Source of the DNA: Ilyomonas limi
GTDB taxonomy: Bacteria > Bacteroidota > Bacteroidia > Chitinophagales > Chitinophagaceae
DNA: 64,000 bases
Direction of reading: 5' to 3'
Assembly: GCF_005233845.1 (NCBI RefSeq)
Contig: NZ_SZQL01000021.1
Location: forward strand, 25,690-89,689
Positions 1-9,059 of the stretch are shown here, one piece after another; within the stretch, counting starts at the first letter, position 1, and each line of letters starts with the position of its first letter. Under the pieces are notes generated by a model that worked only from the letters and a program-made list of their open reading frames with translations, was not told the origin of the DNA and did not search any database. Made by a program: the position numbers and the translations under genes.

Positions 1-2414
1 GGAAGCGCAGTAGCATCAATAGCATTCATAGGCGGAATGCCTAATATTTGTTCAATCGTTCTCACCATACAGGTTTGGTTATAATTGGTATGAATGGTTT
101 TGTTTAATACCGAGTAAGGACTTATAACAAAACCGGTTGTGCGGTATGCAGATACATGGTCCCATCCATCCTGCGAATCATCTTCGGTTACAAACACAGC
201 AGTAGAATCGTAAAAGCGGCTATTGGTTACTGCTTCTATAATTTTACCAAGTGCAAGATCGTTATCCGCAACCATAGCTCTTGGTGTAGGATAACCTTCA
301 CGCATGCCCGATGTGTGATCGGATGGAAGCGCAAGAATCATCAACTGCGGCAACTGATCGCCAGGCATATTTTCATAAGCTTTCAAATCTTTAATAAAAG
401 CATCTGCACGGAGCTGATCATTAATTTTATGTCCATCATAGCCGGGATATGTTTGAGATAATATGGGCGCTACCCTCGATATAGTAGTAACATTTTTAAA
501 CTGGAATGGTTTGCCTTCGAGGTACAAATTGTAAATATCTTTCCAGGTGTCATTACCCTGCCACTCAGGGATACAAGCTTCTCCATAAATTTTTACACTT
601 TTACCGTGGTCAAGGGCATTGTTCCAGATAAAACCCGGTTGGTTGTAAACCAATGCATCTGTTTGCACATGCGGATAACTTTGAAACCAGGCTCTTACAT
701 TCTTTTCAACATAATCCGAAGTCATAGCCGCATCCGTCCACTGGTGCCCTTCAGCAGAAGATTTGCCCGAAGCCATATAATTATCCAGCAAGAGAAAGTT
801 TCTTGCCAGCTTATGTTCGTTAGGTGTAACATTCTCTCCAAATGTGCATAAAGCACTACTGCCATTACCTTCACTCATATCGCCCAACACTTGGTCGTAC
901 GTTCTGTTTTCCTTAATGATATAAATAACGTGTTTAAAAACAGAAGGTTCGCCAATGCGTTCAGGTACCGGCTTAGGTGCTATGCCTTGCCTCGGCAGTT
1001 GCTGTGCAAGGTTTCTGCGAAAAAGAAGATTGGCATTTTCTACACGGGTAGTATAATGGTGCAATCCGTTGTCATCTGGCAAAGGAATAATGGATATTGT
1101 CGCTTCATCGTGATGACTGTTAAATGCACCATCCTTTCCCGGCACATGTGCACCTTCCCCTTCCAGATTGGTTACACAAAGCAGGTGGTCACTTGTAAGT
1201 GCTAAACCCGATGGATAAGCACCGGTTGGGATAAAGCCTTTTATCCTGTTATTGCCCTTTCCATTTGCAGATACTTTTGCACCAAGCGCTACAACAGCAA
1301 CCGCATTATCCATTCCATTAGCAACATATAAGGTAGTTCCTGTACTGTCAATTGCAAGCGCATTTGGAGCATCGCCTATAAAAGGATTTGCCTCTCCATT
1401 TAAACGAACAGAGATAGAATCAACTACTACATTGGTATTCGTGCTGATAACAGACACGTTATCACTATTTCCATTAGACACATAAACAAAATGCTTGTCA
1501 GGGCTTGCTATGATTGCATTGGGATGTAGCCCAACCTTTACTTCCGTTACTTTATTTCCAGCGTCCAAATCAAACACAGCTACAGTTCCCATAGCCGTTG
1601 CGCCGGTACGCGGATCAATATAAACACTGCCAAAAGGGATGCCCGCCGTTTCTCCCGTTCCGGCAACCGGCACCGGGCCTGCCCAGTTGGTTACATAAGC
1701 TTTATCGTTGGTAACAGCAATGCCAAAAGGGGCCATGCCGGTAGCAACTGTCCAGATCACTTTTCTATCACGCCACCTGATTTTTACAAGCTGGCTGTTC
1801 CCACTTAAGACTACATACAAATACGTTTCGCCCCCTTCGTTGCTGATGGCTATATCGTTGGGTAGAGCCAAAGGTGAAGGCTGTACCGGTTCAAAAGAAA
1901 TGGAACTATTTATTTTGCCTTTGCTTCCGTCCCATACTGCGTCAAATAAAAAAGAACGCTTTGAGGAAGGATTAGATGCACACCAGAAAACATGTGTTTC
2001 ATTTCCTTCCTGCAATGCTTTAATGCCGGAATAGGTGCTCATTAAACCTTTATATGCAGCATCACCATTATAATCTAAATGGTAAAGCAACTGATTAGTA
2101 TGTATATCTATAAAAGCAATGCCATACCTGTCTTCTACTGCTAACACATTGCTGCCGGGCAACAGCACACAATCAAGCGCATGATTTTCTAATGCATCGC
2201 TGCCAAAACGAACAATAGTTCCGGCAGGATCAATCAAACGGTTATAAGGCATCCTTATCATCTTCGCATCAAGCGCAGTGTCGGTTATGGAATAATGGCT
2301 GACGCCAGTGCTTGCTGAACTTTTATACACTTTTCTTGTACCGCAGGCAAAGAAGAATATGCAGCAAAAAAGCAATACTAATCCCTGGATAGTCTTAAAT
2401 GAATTCCTTTTCAT
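1..2414 (-). CDS. YVTN beta-propeller / phosphoesterase family lipoprotein (3' end beyond window)
   Basis: The minus-strand frame opens with ATG at 2412-2414 and stays open to the window edge, giving at least 804 residues without a C-terminus. The first 24 residues form a lipoprotein signal peptide ending FFFAC, so Cys24 is the likely lipidated residue and the protein should be envelope-anchored. The N-terminal half has beta-propeller blades of the YVTN type, with stretches such as YVSNGNSDNVSVI and LYVANGMDNAVAVV. The C-terminal half has phosphoesterase (PF04185-like) motifs: KENRTYDQVLGD, DNYMASGKSSAEGHQW and VFVTEDDSQDGWDHV. Proteins of this layout are annotated as bifunctional YVTN/alkaline phosphatase-like and probably cleave phosphate esters outside the cytoplasm. 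The substrate cannot be read from sequence. It stands alone, with the divergent tetR region on its 5' side. Confidence 0.85.
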   Translation of the reverse strand, partial: MKRNSFKTIQGLVLLFCCIFFFACGTRKVYKSSASTGVSHYSITDTALDAKMIRMPYNRLIDPAGTIVRFGSDALENHALDCVLLPGSNVLAVEDRYGIAFIDIHTNQLLYHLDYNGDAAYKGLMSTYSGIKALQEGNETHVFWCASNPSSKRSFLFDAVWDGSKGKINSSISFEPVQPSPLALPNDIAISNEGGETYLYVVLSGNSQLVKIRWRDRKVIWTVATGMAPFGIAVTNDKAYVTNWAGPVPVAGTGETAGIPFGSVYIDPRTGATAMGTVAVFDLDAGNKVTEVKVGLHPNAIIASPDKHFVYVSNGNSDNVSVISTNTNVVVDSISVRLNGEANPFIGDAPNALAIDSTGTTLYVANGMDNAVAVVALGAKVSANGKGNNRIKGFIPTGAYPSGLALTSDHLLCVTNLEGEGAHVPGKDGAFNSHHDEATISIIPLPDDNGLHHYTTRVENANLLFRRNLAQQLPRQGIAPKPVPERIGEPSVFKHVIYIIKENRTYDQVLGDMSEGNGSSALCTFGENVTPNEHKLARNFLLLDNYMASGKSSAEGHQWTDAAMTSDYVEKNVRAWFQSYPHVQTDALVYNQPGFIWNNALDHGKSVKIYGEACIPEWQGNDTWKDIYNLYLEGKPFQFKNVTTISRVAPILSQTYPGYDGHKINDQLRADAFIKDLKAYENMPGDQLPQLMILALPSDHTSGMREGYPTPRAMVADNDLALGKIIEAVTNSRFYDSTAVFVTEDDSQDGWDHVSAYRTTGFVISPYSVLNKTIHTNYNQTCMVRTIEQILGIPPMNAIDATAL

Positions 2415-2699
2415 GGTGGTAAATTAAGAGGCTTAATTTTCTATATCATTTGTGGAAACAGGTGCATGCTGGTAAAAATAAAAAATTCTTATTTGAAGCA
2501 AACATCCTGCAGAATGTAGAAAAAAGTCTAAATCTAAAAAACAATAGAAAAAGCAGGAAGATTAGAAGTAAGGCTTACTACTATGGTAAAACGAAATATC
2601 AACGTTTTAAACATTATTAGATCAGGCTACAGCAAACATTTCTCAATTAGATGGTTTTTACATAAATGGTTCAGCTATTTAAAAACGTAAAATCATTAG

Positions 2700-2921
2700 T
2701 TCGATTTTCCCAGAAAACTGGCTTTTGACAGATTTGAATATCGAACTGCACAAATCAATGAAGCATTTGATGTATTCAGTATGATTAATAGGAAATTAGA
2801 TATAAATGAAAACGAGACAAATCAAAACAGAATTGATTGGTCTCGTAAAGATGACCCCGACAATACAAAACTTGAACTATTTAATCCAAGCTTTGAAGTT
2901 GATGGCAGATCTCACAAATGA
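2700..2921 (+). pseudogene. Decayed gene fragment, unknown family
   Basis: A frame of 73 codons ends at TGA 2919-2921. Its translation is polar and protein-like (for example INEAFDVFSMINRKLD and IDWSRKDDPDNTK). It has no start codon near its beginning and a TAG directly upstream at 2697-2699, so it looks like the C-terminal remnant of a lost gene. I do not recognise the family, and it could be chance. Confidence 0.3.
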
Positions 2922-3396
2922 GTATTATCGTTAAAAAGCTGTACATCCTTCATAAGCCTTGGGGATGTCCCCTGTTTGAAAGTGCTGGAGATCATTAGCA
3001 TCCCACCTGTAACCAGCAATGAGCGCGACGTGCATAGAAAGCAGTGGTATAATTTTCTTTGGACAGTAGAAGGTATCAGCACTTGTTGGGTTCAAGCGTG
3101 CACAAAAGAAGCTTAACAGAAACATGGCTGCTGAATAGCTTGTGTGTTTAGGGGGAATATGTTTTGTGTATTGATCTTTAACTTAAAGCATTTTGCTTTG
3201 GTGGAAGTTATGTGCGGAGGCTTGTAAGAAAATGCTTTTAGTTGTGTAAAAATACTTACTGATTAGCTCCGTTTATGGCTGAACATGAAGTAATTTTCCT
3301 GTTCCAGGATGCACTCCCTTTTGCCGGATTGCTTAAAGTTTTCACAGCGCTGAAAAAAAGATTTGGTAGTATAAAAGTTCTCGTATTATCTTTGCC

Positions 3397-3409
3397 TAAC
3401 GGTGTTAAA
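3397..3409. promoter_or_regulatory. TetR operator 1 (upstream of tetR)
   Basis: TAACGGTGTTAAA lies 20-30 bp before the tetR ATG. It matches the consensus TTAAC-N3-GTTAA seen twice more around this gene, and all three copies are followed by the same AT-rich tail close to ATAATTTA. Its place over the tetR promoter suggests autorepression. Confidence 0.6.
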
Positions 3410-3429
3410 TTATTTTACACCTCTATAAA

Positions 3430-4050
3430 ATGGCAAGTAAGGATCGCATACAAAAATTAAAAGATGACACAAGGTGCAATATCCTTGCTGCCTCCCTTAA
3501 TATAGTTAAGGAAGAAGGATGGTCATCCTTAAGTATGCGTAAAATTGCTGACAAGATAGACTACACTGCTCCTATCATTTACGAATATTTCAATAATAAG
3601 GAGGCTCTGCTAAAGGAACTTACCCGCATAGGTTATATCAAGCTGGCAAATGAGATAGAAGAAGCCAGAGATAAGTTCACTGATGCCGCTGAGCAATTGG
3701 AAGCCATGTGGATGGCGTACTGGAATTTTGCTTTTAAAGAAAAGGAGCTATACCAGATAATGTTTGGCATTGAGGCAAACTGCTGTGTTGGAAATCCGTG
3801 TAGCGAGGTGCAGCGGGCTAGTAACTTACTATGGGATAAGATAGAAGAAATCGTGCCTGCAGATAAAAGGACAGAAGAATACATAGATACCAAGTATTAC
3901 ACGTTCTGGTCGGTGGTGCATGGTTTGGTATCGATTAATATGACCAGGCAGTTAGCAGCAGGGAATAACGAGCAACAGTGGGGCAAGGACATTAACAAGC
4001 AGGTGTTAAAGGACGCATTAGAAGGAATTATCAGTTCTATAAGGCGATAA
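3430..4050 (+). CDS. TetR/AcrR-family transcriptional regulator of the efflux operon
   Basis: A 206-residue protein of normal TetR size. Residues about 15-60 form the TetR helix-turn-helix: ILAASLNIVKEEGW, then SMRKIADKIDYTAPIIYEYF and FNNKEALLKELTRIGY. The remainder is the helical ligand-binding and dimerisation domain, with a Cys pair (NCCVGNPC, residues about 117-124) of unknown role. It lies upstream of, and in the same direction as, an RND efflux operon. Three palindromic sites flank it: one before its own start, one after its stop and one just before the next reading frame. By analogy with AcrR-type repressors it probably represses itself and the pump and is released by a small molecule. 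The ligand is unknown. Confidence 0.85.
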   Translation: MASKDRIQKLKDDTRCNILAASLNIVKEEGWSSLSMRKIADKIDYTAPIIYEYFNNKEALLKELTRIGYIKLANEIEEARDKFTDAAEQLEAMWMAYWNFAFKEKELYQIMFGIEANCCVGNPCSEVQRASNLLWDKIEEIVPADKRTEEYIDTKYYTFWSVVHGLVSINMTRQLAAGNNEQQWGKDINKQVLKDALEGIISSIRR

Positions 4051-4067
4051 TTTTTTTTACCCTGTAG

Positions 4068-4080
4068 TTAACGGCGTTAG
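4068..4080. promoter_or_regulatory. TetR operator 2 (downstream of tetR)
   Basis: TTAACGGCGTTAG starts 17 bp after the tetR stop codon and is followed by ATAATTTAA. It is the second copy of the TTAAC-N3-GTTAA palindrome and sits in the probable promoter region of the efflux operon. Confidence 0.6.
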
Positions 4081-4164
4081 ATAATTTAATAATGTTATAA
4101 TCTCAAATAATAATAATGTATACAAATGTAACAGTTGGAAAACTGTTTTTTTTAACCTCATTAC

Positions 4165-4177
4165 TTAACACCGTTAA
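4165..4177. promoter_or_regulatory. TetR operator 3 (upstream of efflux operon)
   Basis: TTAACACCGTTAA is a near-perfect palindrome followed by ATAATTTA. It ends 13 bp before the ATG of the truncated adaptor copy. Together with operator 2 it brackets the about 85-bp stretch most likely to hold the efflux operon promoter. Confidence 0.6.
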
Positions 4178-4190
4178 ATAATTTATCGCT

Positions 4191-4373
4191 ATGAAAAATT
4201 ATATCTTTTATGTTGCCTTTCTCTGTTTAACTGCCTGGGCAGGCAATCATCTAAATACAAAGGTTCCGCCACCTTCACCACTTCCTGCTGTAAAATCAGA
4301 TTCGAGTTCTATTACCAAACTGCAGGAATATCCTGCTGCTGTTTATACCAGAGCTTATATACATCCGCAGTAA
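4191..4373 (+). pseudogene. Truncated duplicate of the RND adaptor 5' end
   Basis: A 60-residue frame resembles the first about 62 residues of the adaptor encoded 340 bp downstream: MKNYIFYVAFLCL against MKKYFLYAAILYL, PPPSPLPAV against PPPQSLPVV, and LQEYPAAV against WQEYPATV. It stops exactly where the full copy reads RPQVSGYL. DNA similarity continues a few bases beyond the stop (CGCAGTAA against CACAGGTAA), so a one-base loss can explain the termination. It has lost the lipobox Cys. It occupies the first position after operator 3 and is probably a decayed tandem duplicate, though it might be translated as a leader peptide. Confidence 0.65.
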
Positions 4374-4528
4374 ATGGCTTTTTCAAAAACAATCAGGAGG
4401 ATGGCACTCCATCCTATTAAGATCGTGATTGTTTAATCCATAACGTTTTATAAACCAATTCAAAATTTATGTCAGCACTATTTACCTCTGCAAAATTCCC
4501 TTTCCTAATAACCAAATTGAATAACATT

Positions 4529-5677
4529 ATGAAAAAGTACTTCTTATACGCAGCAATCCTTTATCTCGCTGGCTGCACCAGTAAAGCCAGTAATTTACCG
4601 GCGCCACCCCCACAATCTTTACCTGTTGTAACATTAAATTCAGGTTCTGCTACTACCTGGCAGGAATACCCCGCTACGGTACAGGGAAGCGCGAATATTG
4701 AAATCCGCCCACAGGTAAGCGGCTATCTCGAAAAGATATATGTGCAAGATGGTGCATGGGTTACCAAGGGACAGCCCCTGTTTCGCATTAACAGCAAAGA
4801 ATACAGCCAGTTTAGCAACAGCGCTGCCGCCAATATACAAGCAGCAAAAGCGGCTGTAGAGAAAGCACAGGTAGAAGTGGACAGGCTGCAACCTTTAGTT
4901 GATAACAAGGTAATTGCCGACGTGCAGTTAAAGACAGCCCAAGCCATTCTTCACCAGGCACAGGCTTCCTACACTCAGGCAGTCTCCGGTAAAAACAGCG
5001 CGGATATTACATTAGGTTTTACGCTGATTACTGCACCGGTAAGCGGCTATATCGGTCACATTAACTTCAAACAGGGCAGCCTTATTGGTAAGGGCGAAAC
5101 GGACCCGTTAACCGTAGTAAGTGCAATAGATAAGATGCATGCTTATTTTTCAATGAGTGAGGCCGACTTCTTCAGATTCTTTTCAAATGTGCCGGGCAAA
5201 ACAGCGGAAGAAAAAATCAAAAATATTCCTCCGGTTGACCTTCAACTTGCAGATAACAGCATCTACAACAGCAAGGGTAAAGTGGAACTGGTGGAAGGTC
5301 AGTTTGACCCTAACTCCGGCAGTATTAGTTTTAGAGCAGTTTTTCCTAATGCTGATAAATTATTACGTTCCGGTATTACGGGCAGAGTACGTATTCCTTT
5401 CTACCAGGAAAATAAATTACTTGTACCGCAACAGGCTACCTACGAGCTGCAGGATAAAGTATATGTATTTGCTTTAAGTGATAGCAACAAAGTGGTGAGT
5501 AAGCAAATTACCATAACCGGCAAAAGCGAAGGCAACTACATAGTAGCCAATGGCGTTACCAACGGTGAAACCATTGTGTACAGCGGCTTGCAACGTTTGC
5601 GTGATGGTGCGGTGATTACACCACAAAACATTTCACTCGATAGTGTGCTGCATCAGGCAGTGGCTGTCAGAAATTAA
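4529..5677 (+). CDS. RND efflux periplasmic adaptor (membrane fusion) lipoprotein
   Basis: With the start at ATG 4529 the product is 382 residues and begins MKKYFLYAAILYLAGCTSK, a lipoprotein signal with lipobox LAGC. An upstream in-frame ATG at 4469 would add 20 residues before the signal peptide and is less likely. Domains in order are the beta-barrel/lipoyl half with IRPQVSGYLEKIYVQDGAWV, a coiled-coil hairpin (residues about 95-160, rich in Ala/Gln), the second lipoyl half with TAPVSGYIGHI, and a membrane-proximal domain ending in GLQRLRDGAVI. In AcrA/MexA-type systems this protein bridges the inner membrane pump and the outer membrane channel. It is followed by the pump and channel genes. 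Confidence 0.9.
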   Translation: MKKYFLYAAILYLAGCTSKASNLPAPPPQSLPVVTLNSGSATTWQEYPATVQGSANIEIRPQVSGYLEKIYVQDGAWVTKGQPLFRINSKEYSQFSNSAAANIQAAKAAVEKAQVEVDRLQPLVDNKVIADVQLKTAQAILHQAQASYTQAVSGKNSADITLGFTLITAPVSGYIGHINFKQGSLIGKGETDPLTVVSAIDKMHAYFSMSEADFFRFFSNVPGKTAEEKIKNIPPVDLQLADNSIYNSKGKVELVEGQFDPNSGSISFRAVFPNADKLLRSGITGRVRIPFYQENKLLVPQQATYELQDKVYVFALSDSNKVVSKQITITGKSEGNYIVANGVTNGETIVYSGLQRLRDGAVITPQNISLDSVLHQAVAVRN

Positions 5678-5783
5678 AAGGTGAAAGAATTTAAATGATG
5701 AATGCTCATTATGAATAGCACTTAATTCATTCTCTTTTAACTACACAACACAATTCTAAGATAGCAAGTTGAACCTATTTTTT

Positions 5784-5799
5784 TCAGCATACATGCTGA
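5784..5799. other. Small palindrome in the adaptor-pump gap
   Basis: TCAGCAT-AC-ATGCTGA sits inside the unusually long (186 bp) gap between the adaptor and pump genes. It could form a small RNA hairpin or bind a protein. No U-tract follows, so it is not a typical terminator. The gap may also hold a secondary promoter. Confidence 0.3.
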
Positions 5800-5863
5800 C
5801 AGGGCATCTTTTGTCCTAAAAATGGCCAAACTCCAATAACAAACTCACACAATAAATCTTTTT

Positions 5864-8800
5864 ATGCTCCAGAAATTTATTGAACGCCCCGTCCTCTCCA
5901 CCGTTATTTCCATACTGCTGGTATTGATGGGTATTATTTCTCTCACCAGGCTGCCTATTACGCAGTTCCCGGATATTGCGCCGCCGGCAGTGCTGGTAAC
6001 CGCGGCTTACCCCGGCGCCAGTGCCGAAGTAGTGGCGCGCTCAGTAGCTACGCCGATAGAAGAAGCCATTAACGGCGTGGAGAACATGACCTACATGACC
6101 TCCAACTCCAATAACGATGGCACAATGACGCTAAGTGTTTTCTTTAAGGCGGGTACTGATCCGGATATCGCTTCGGTGAACGTGCAGAACCGTGTGGCAA
6201 AAGCCAGCAGTCTTATTCCGCCGGAAGTATTACAGGCCGGCATTACCACGCAAAAACAGCAAAACAGCATTATAATGGCTATTGCGCTGTATAGCAAGGA
6301 TACTGCCTATGATGAAACTTTTTTACAGAACTATGCCAAAATCAACATAGTACCGGAGATACAGCGTGTGCATGGCGTAGGACAAGCTACGATATTTGGC
6401 TCTAAAGATTACGCCATGCGTATCTGGCTAAAGCCCGACCGCCTGGCTGCCTACAGTTTGTCTGCACAGGATGTGCTGGCTGCTGTAAAAGAACAAAACC
6501 TGGAAGCTGCACCCGGCAAGTTTGGCGAAGGCAGCAAAGAATCTTTTGAGTATGTAATAAAATACAAAGGAAAGCTGAGTAACAACCAGGACTATGAGAA
6601 CATCATTTTAAAAAGCAATACCGATGGTTCAACGATACGGTTAAAAGATGTTGCAAGGGTTGAATTAGGCTCATTCAACTACAGTGCTGTTGCTTCGGTA
6701 GACAAAGGTCCGTCAACAGGTATTCTCATCTATCAAACTGCAGGCTCCAATGCCAACGATATTTTGACGGAAGTAAATTCCATCATGGAAAAGGTAAAGA
6801 AGGATTTGCCTAACGGCGTGAATGTGTTTGTGCCCTACTCATCCAAAGAATTTCTGGATGCCTCCATTGAGAAAGTGAAACATACATTGGTGGAAGCTTT
6901 TATACTGGTGTTCATCGTAGTGTTTCTTTTTTTACAGAATTTTCGTTCTACACTTATACCGGCAATTGCAGTGCCTGTGGCAATATTGGGTACTTTCTTT
7001 TTTATGCAGTTATTTGGTTTCACCATCAACCTGCTTACCTTATTTGCGTTGATACTGGCAATCGGTATTGTGGTAGATGACGCGATTGTGGTGGTAGAAG
7101 CAGTGCATACAAAAATGGACAAGGAGCATTTACCCCCAAGAGCGGCTACCATTAAAAGCATGAGTGAAATATCCGGCGCCATTATTTCTATTACGCTGGT
7201 GATGGCTGCCGTGTTTGTTCCCGTTGGCTTTATGCAGGGACCAGCCGGTATCTTTTATAAACAGTTTGCCTTTACGCTTGCAATTGCTATTCTGATCTCA
7301 GCAATAAATGCGCTGACATTAAGCCCGGCACTGTCTGCCTTATTTTTAAAGAACAATCATCATAGCAATAATGGTGTAAAACCAACAGGTTTTAAGAACA
7401 GGTTCTTTCATGGCTTTAATGCAGGTTTTGAAAACCTCACCACCCGGTACAGCCGCAGCCTCCGGTTTTTAATTAAAACAAAATGGGTGGCTTTGACCGG
7501 ACTTGCAGTCATTACCATTGCCACTGTGATCATGGTGAACAAAACACCAACAGGTTTTATACCAACGGAAGACCAGAGCATTTTCTTGTATTCATTAAAC
7601 ATGCCTGCAGGTGCTTCGCTGGAGCGCACTCAAAAGGTGGTAAAAAGTGTTGATAGTATTATCGGCACCGTTGAAGCGGTAGAAAAATCGTACAGTGTTG
7701 CAGGTATGAATATCATTACCAATGCATCGAGCCCAATCAGTGCATTGGCATTTGTAAAACTGAAGAAACCGGGCACCCGCGGGCATACGGAAGACATCAA
7801 TAAAATACTGGGAGAAGTCAATCAAAAACTGAGTGTTATTTCCGCTGCGGATCTTTTCACCTTTACGTTGCCTACGGTACAAGGCTTTGGTAATACCAAT
7901 GGCTTTGAACTGATATTGCAGGACAGAACAGGCGGTAAGCTGGAAGACCTGAGCAATACCGCTTATGGCTTTATAGGTGAGCTGATGAAACGTCCCGAGA
8001 TCATGTATGCCTTTACAACCTTCAATACAGGCAATCCGCAATATAAACTGAATATAGATGAAACAAGAACCAAGCAATTAGGTGTTTCTATCAGTGATTT
8101 GCTGCAAACATTACAGGTGTATTATGGTAGTTACCAGGCATCCGACTTTAACCGTTTTGGTAAACAATATAAAGTGATACTGCAATCGGATATTGCTTAC
8201 CGGATTGATCCTTCCACTTTGAATAACGTACAGGTAAAAAATAATGCAGGGTTAATGGTTCCGGTAAAATCGTTGGTCAGTCTGGAAAAAGTGTATGGTC
8301 CGGAAACAGTAACTAGAAATAATTTGTTTAATGCGGTTACAATCACCGGCGTGCCTAAACCGGGCTACAGCTCAGGACAGGCATTAAAAGCAGTACAGGA
8401 AGTAGCCGCTAATTATTTGCCGCGTGGCTATAGTTACGAATGGGGTGGACTAACAAGGGAAGAAGAACAGTCTGGTTCACAAACCACCTGGATATTTGTG
8501 ATGTCACTCATATTTGTGTACTTTTTATTAGCTGCTCAGTACGAAAGTTATATCCTTCCACTGGCAGTGATATTGTCTGTACCAACTGGCTTGTTAGGTG
8601 TATTCGCCTTCATCAATATAAGCGGTATTGAAAACAATATTTATGTGCAGGTAGCCATCATCATGCTGATTGGTTTGCTGGCCAAGAATGCTATACTTAT
8701 TGTAGAATATGCCGTACAAAGAAGAAAAGCAGGACTTACTATAAGGCATGCAGCCATCGAAGCAGCAAGGTTACGCCTCCGCCCCATACTCATGACTTCT

Positions 8801-9034
8801 TTTGCATTTATTGCAGGACTTATTCCTTTACTTACAGCAACAGGCGCATCAGCAATGGGCAACCGTTCCATTGGTACCGGCGCTGTAGGTGGTATGCTTA
8901 CCGGCGTGCTGTTGGGAATTTTCATTATTCCCGTACTGTACGTCATCTTCCAAACCTTGCAGGAAAAGATAAGCCCTAAGAAAACTATAAAGCAGGATGA
9001 ATCAAACATAATGCAACCAGCATATATGAATTAA
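5864..9034 (+). CDS. RND multidrug efflux permease (HAE1, AcrB/MexB type)
   Basis: A 1056-residue protein, the usual HAE1 length. It starts MLQKFIERPVLSTVISILLV, typical of the first transmembrane helix, and has 12 expected TM segments with two large periplasmic loops. Proton-relay motifs are present: GIVVDDAIVVVEAV in TM4 (residues about 400-413) with the paired Asp, and GLLAKNAILIVEYA in TM10 with the key Lys. It exports drugs or other amphiphiles using the proton gradient, together with the adaptor upstream and the outer membrane factor 25 bp downstream. Substrate range cannot be read from the sequence. Confidence 0.95.
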   Translation: MLQKFIERPVLSTVISILLVLMGIISLTRLPITQFPDIAPPAVLVTAAYPGASAEVVARSVATPIEEAINGVENMTYMTSNSNNDGTMTLSVFFKAGTDPDIASVNVQNRVAKASSLIPPEVLQAGITTQKQQNSIIMAIALYSKDTAYDETFLQNYAKINIVPEIQRVHGVGQATIFGSKDYAMRIWLKPDRLAAYSLSAQDVLAAVKEQNLEAAPGKFGEGSKESFEYVIKYKGKLSNNQDYENIILKSNTDGSTIRLKDVARVELGSFNYSAVASVDKGPSTGILIYQTAGSNANDILTEVNSIMEKVKKDLPNGVNVFVPYSSKEFLDASIEKVKHTLVEAFILVFIVVFLFLQNFRSTLIPAIAVPVAILGTFFFMQLFGFTINLLTLFALILAIGIVVDDAIVVVEAVHTKMDKEHLPPRAATIKSMSEISGAIISITLVMAAVFVPVGFMQGPAGIFYKQFAFTLAIAILISAINALTLSPALSALFLKNNHHSNNGVKPTGFKNRFFHGFNAGFENLTTRYSRSLRFLIKTKWVALTGLAVITIATVIMVNKTPTGFIPTEDQSIFLYSLNMPAGASLERTQKVVKSVDSIIGTVEAVEKSYSVAGMNIITNASSPISALAFVKLKKPGTRGHTEDINKILGEVNQKLSVISAADLFTFTLPTVQGFGNTNGFELILQDRTGGKLEDLSNTAYGFIGELMKRPEIMYAFTTFNTGNPQYKLNIDETRTKQLGVSISDLLQTLQVYYGSYQASDFNRFGKQYKVILQSDIAYRIDPSTLNNVQVKNNAGLMVPVKSLVSLEKVYGPETVTRNNLFNAVTITGVPKPGYSSGQALKAVQEVAANYLPRGYSYEWGGLTREEEQSGSQTTWIFVMSLIFVYFLLAAQYESYILPLAVILSVPTGLLGVFAFINISGIENNIYVQVAIIMLIGLLAKNAILIVEYAVQRRKAGLTIRHAAIEAARLRLRPILMTSFAFIAGLIPLLTATGASAMGNRSIGTGAVGGMLTGVLLGIFIIPVLYVIFQTLQEKISPKKTIKQDESNIMQPAYMN

Positions 9035-9059
9035 ACAAATACTATTCAATTAATTTACC

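Larger units (their letters stand above)
2415..3429. other. Gene-poor region upstream of tetR
   Basis: About 1 kb without a convincing intact gene. It holds a short decayed reading frame (listed separately) and one TetR operator near its right end. The remainder is AT-rich with no clear repeat or RNA gene that I can see. Confidence 0.5.

Noticed and set aside
3275..3460. 61-codon plus-strand frame before tetR
   Set aside because: It overlaps the tetR start and operator 1, has no recognisable similarity, and the tetR assignment explains the region.
7595..8077. 160-codon minus-strand frame within the RND pump gene
   Set aside because: It is antisense to a clearly conserved pump gene and has no family features.
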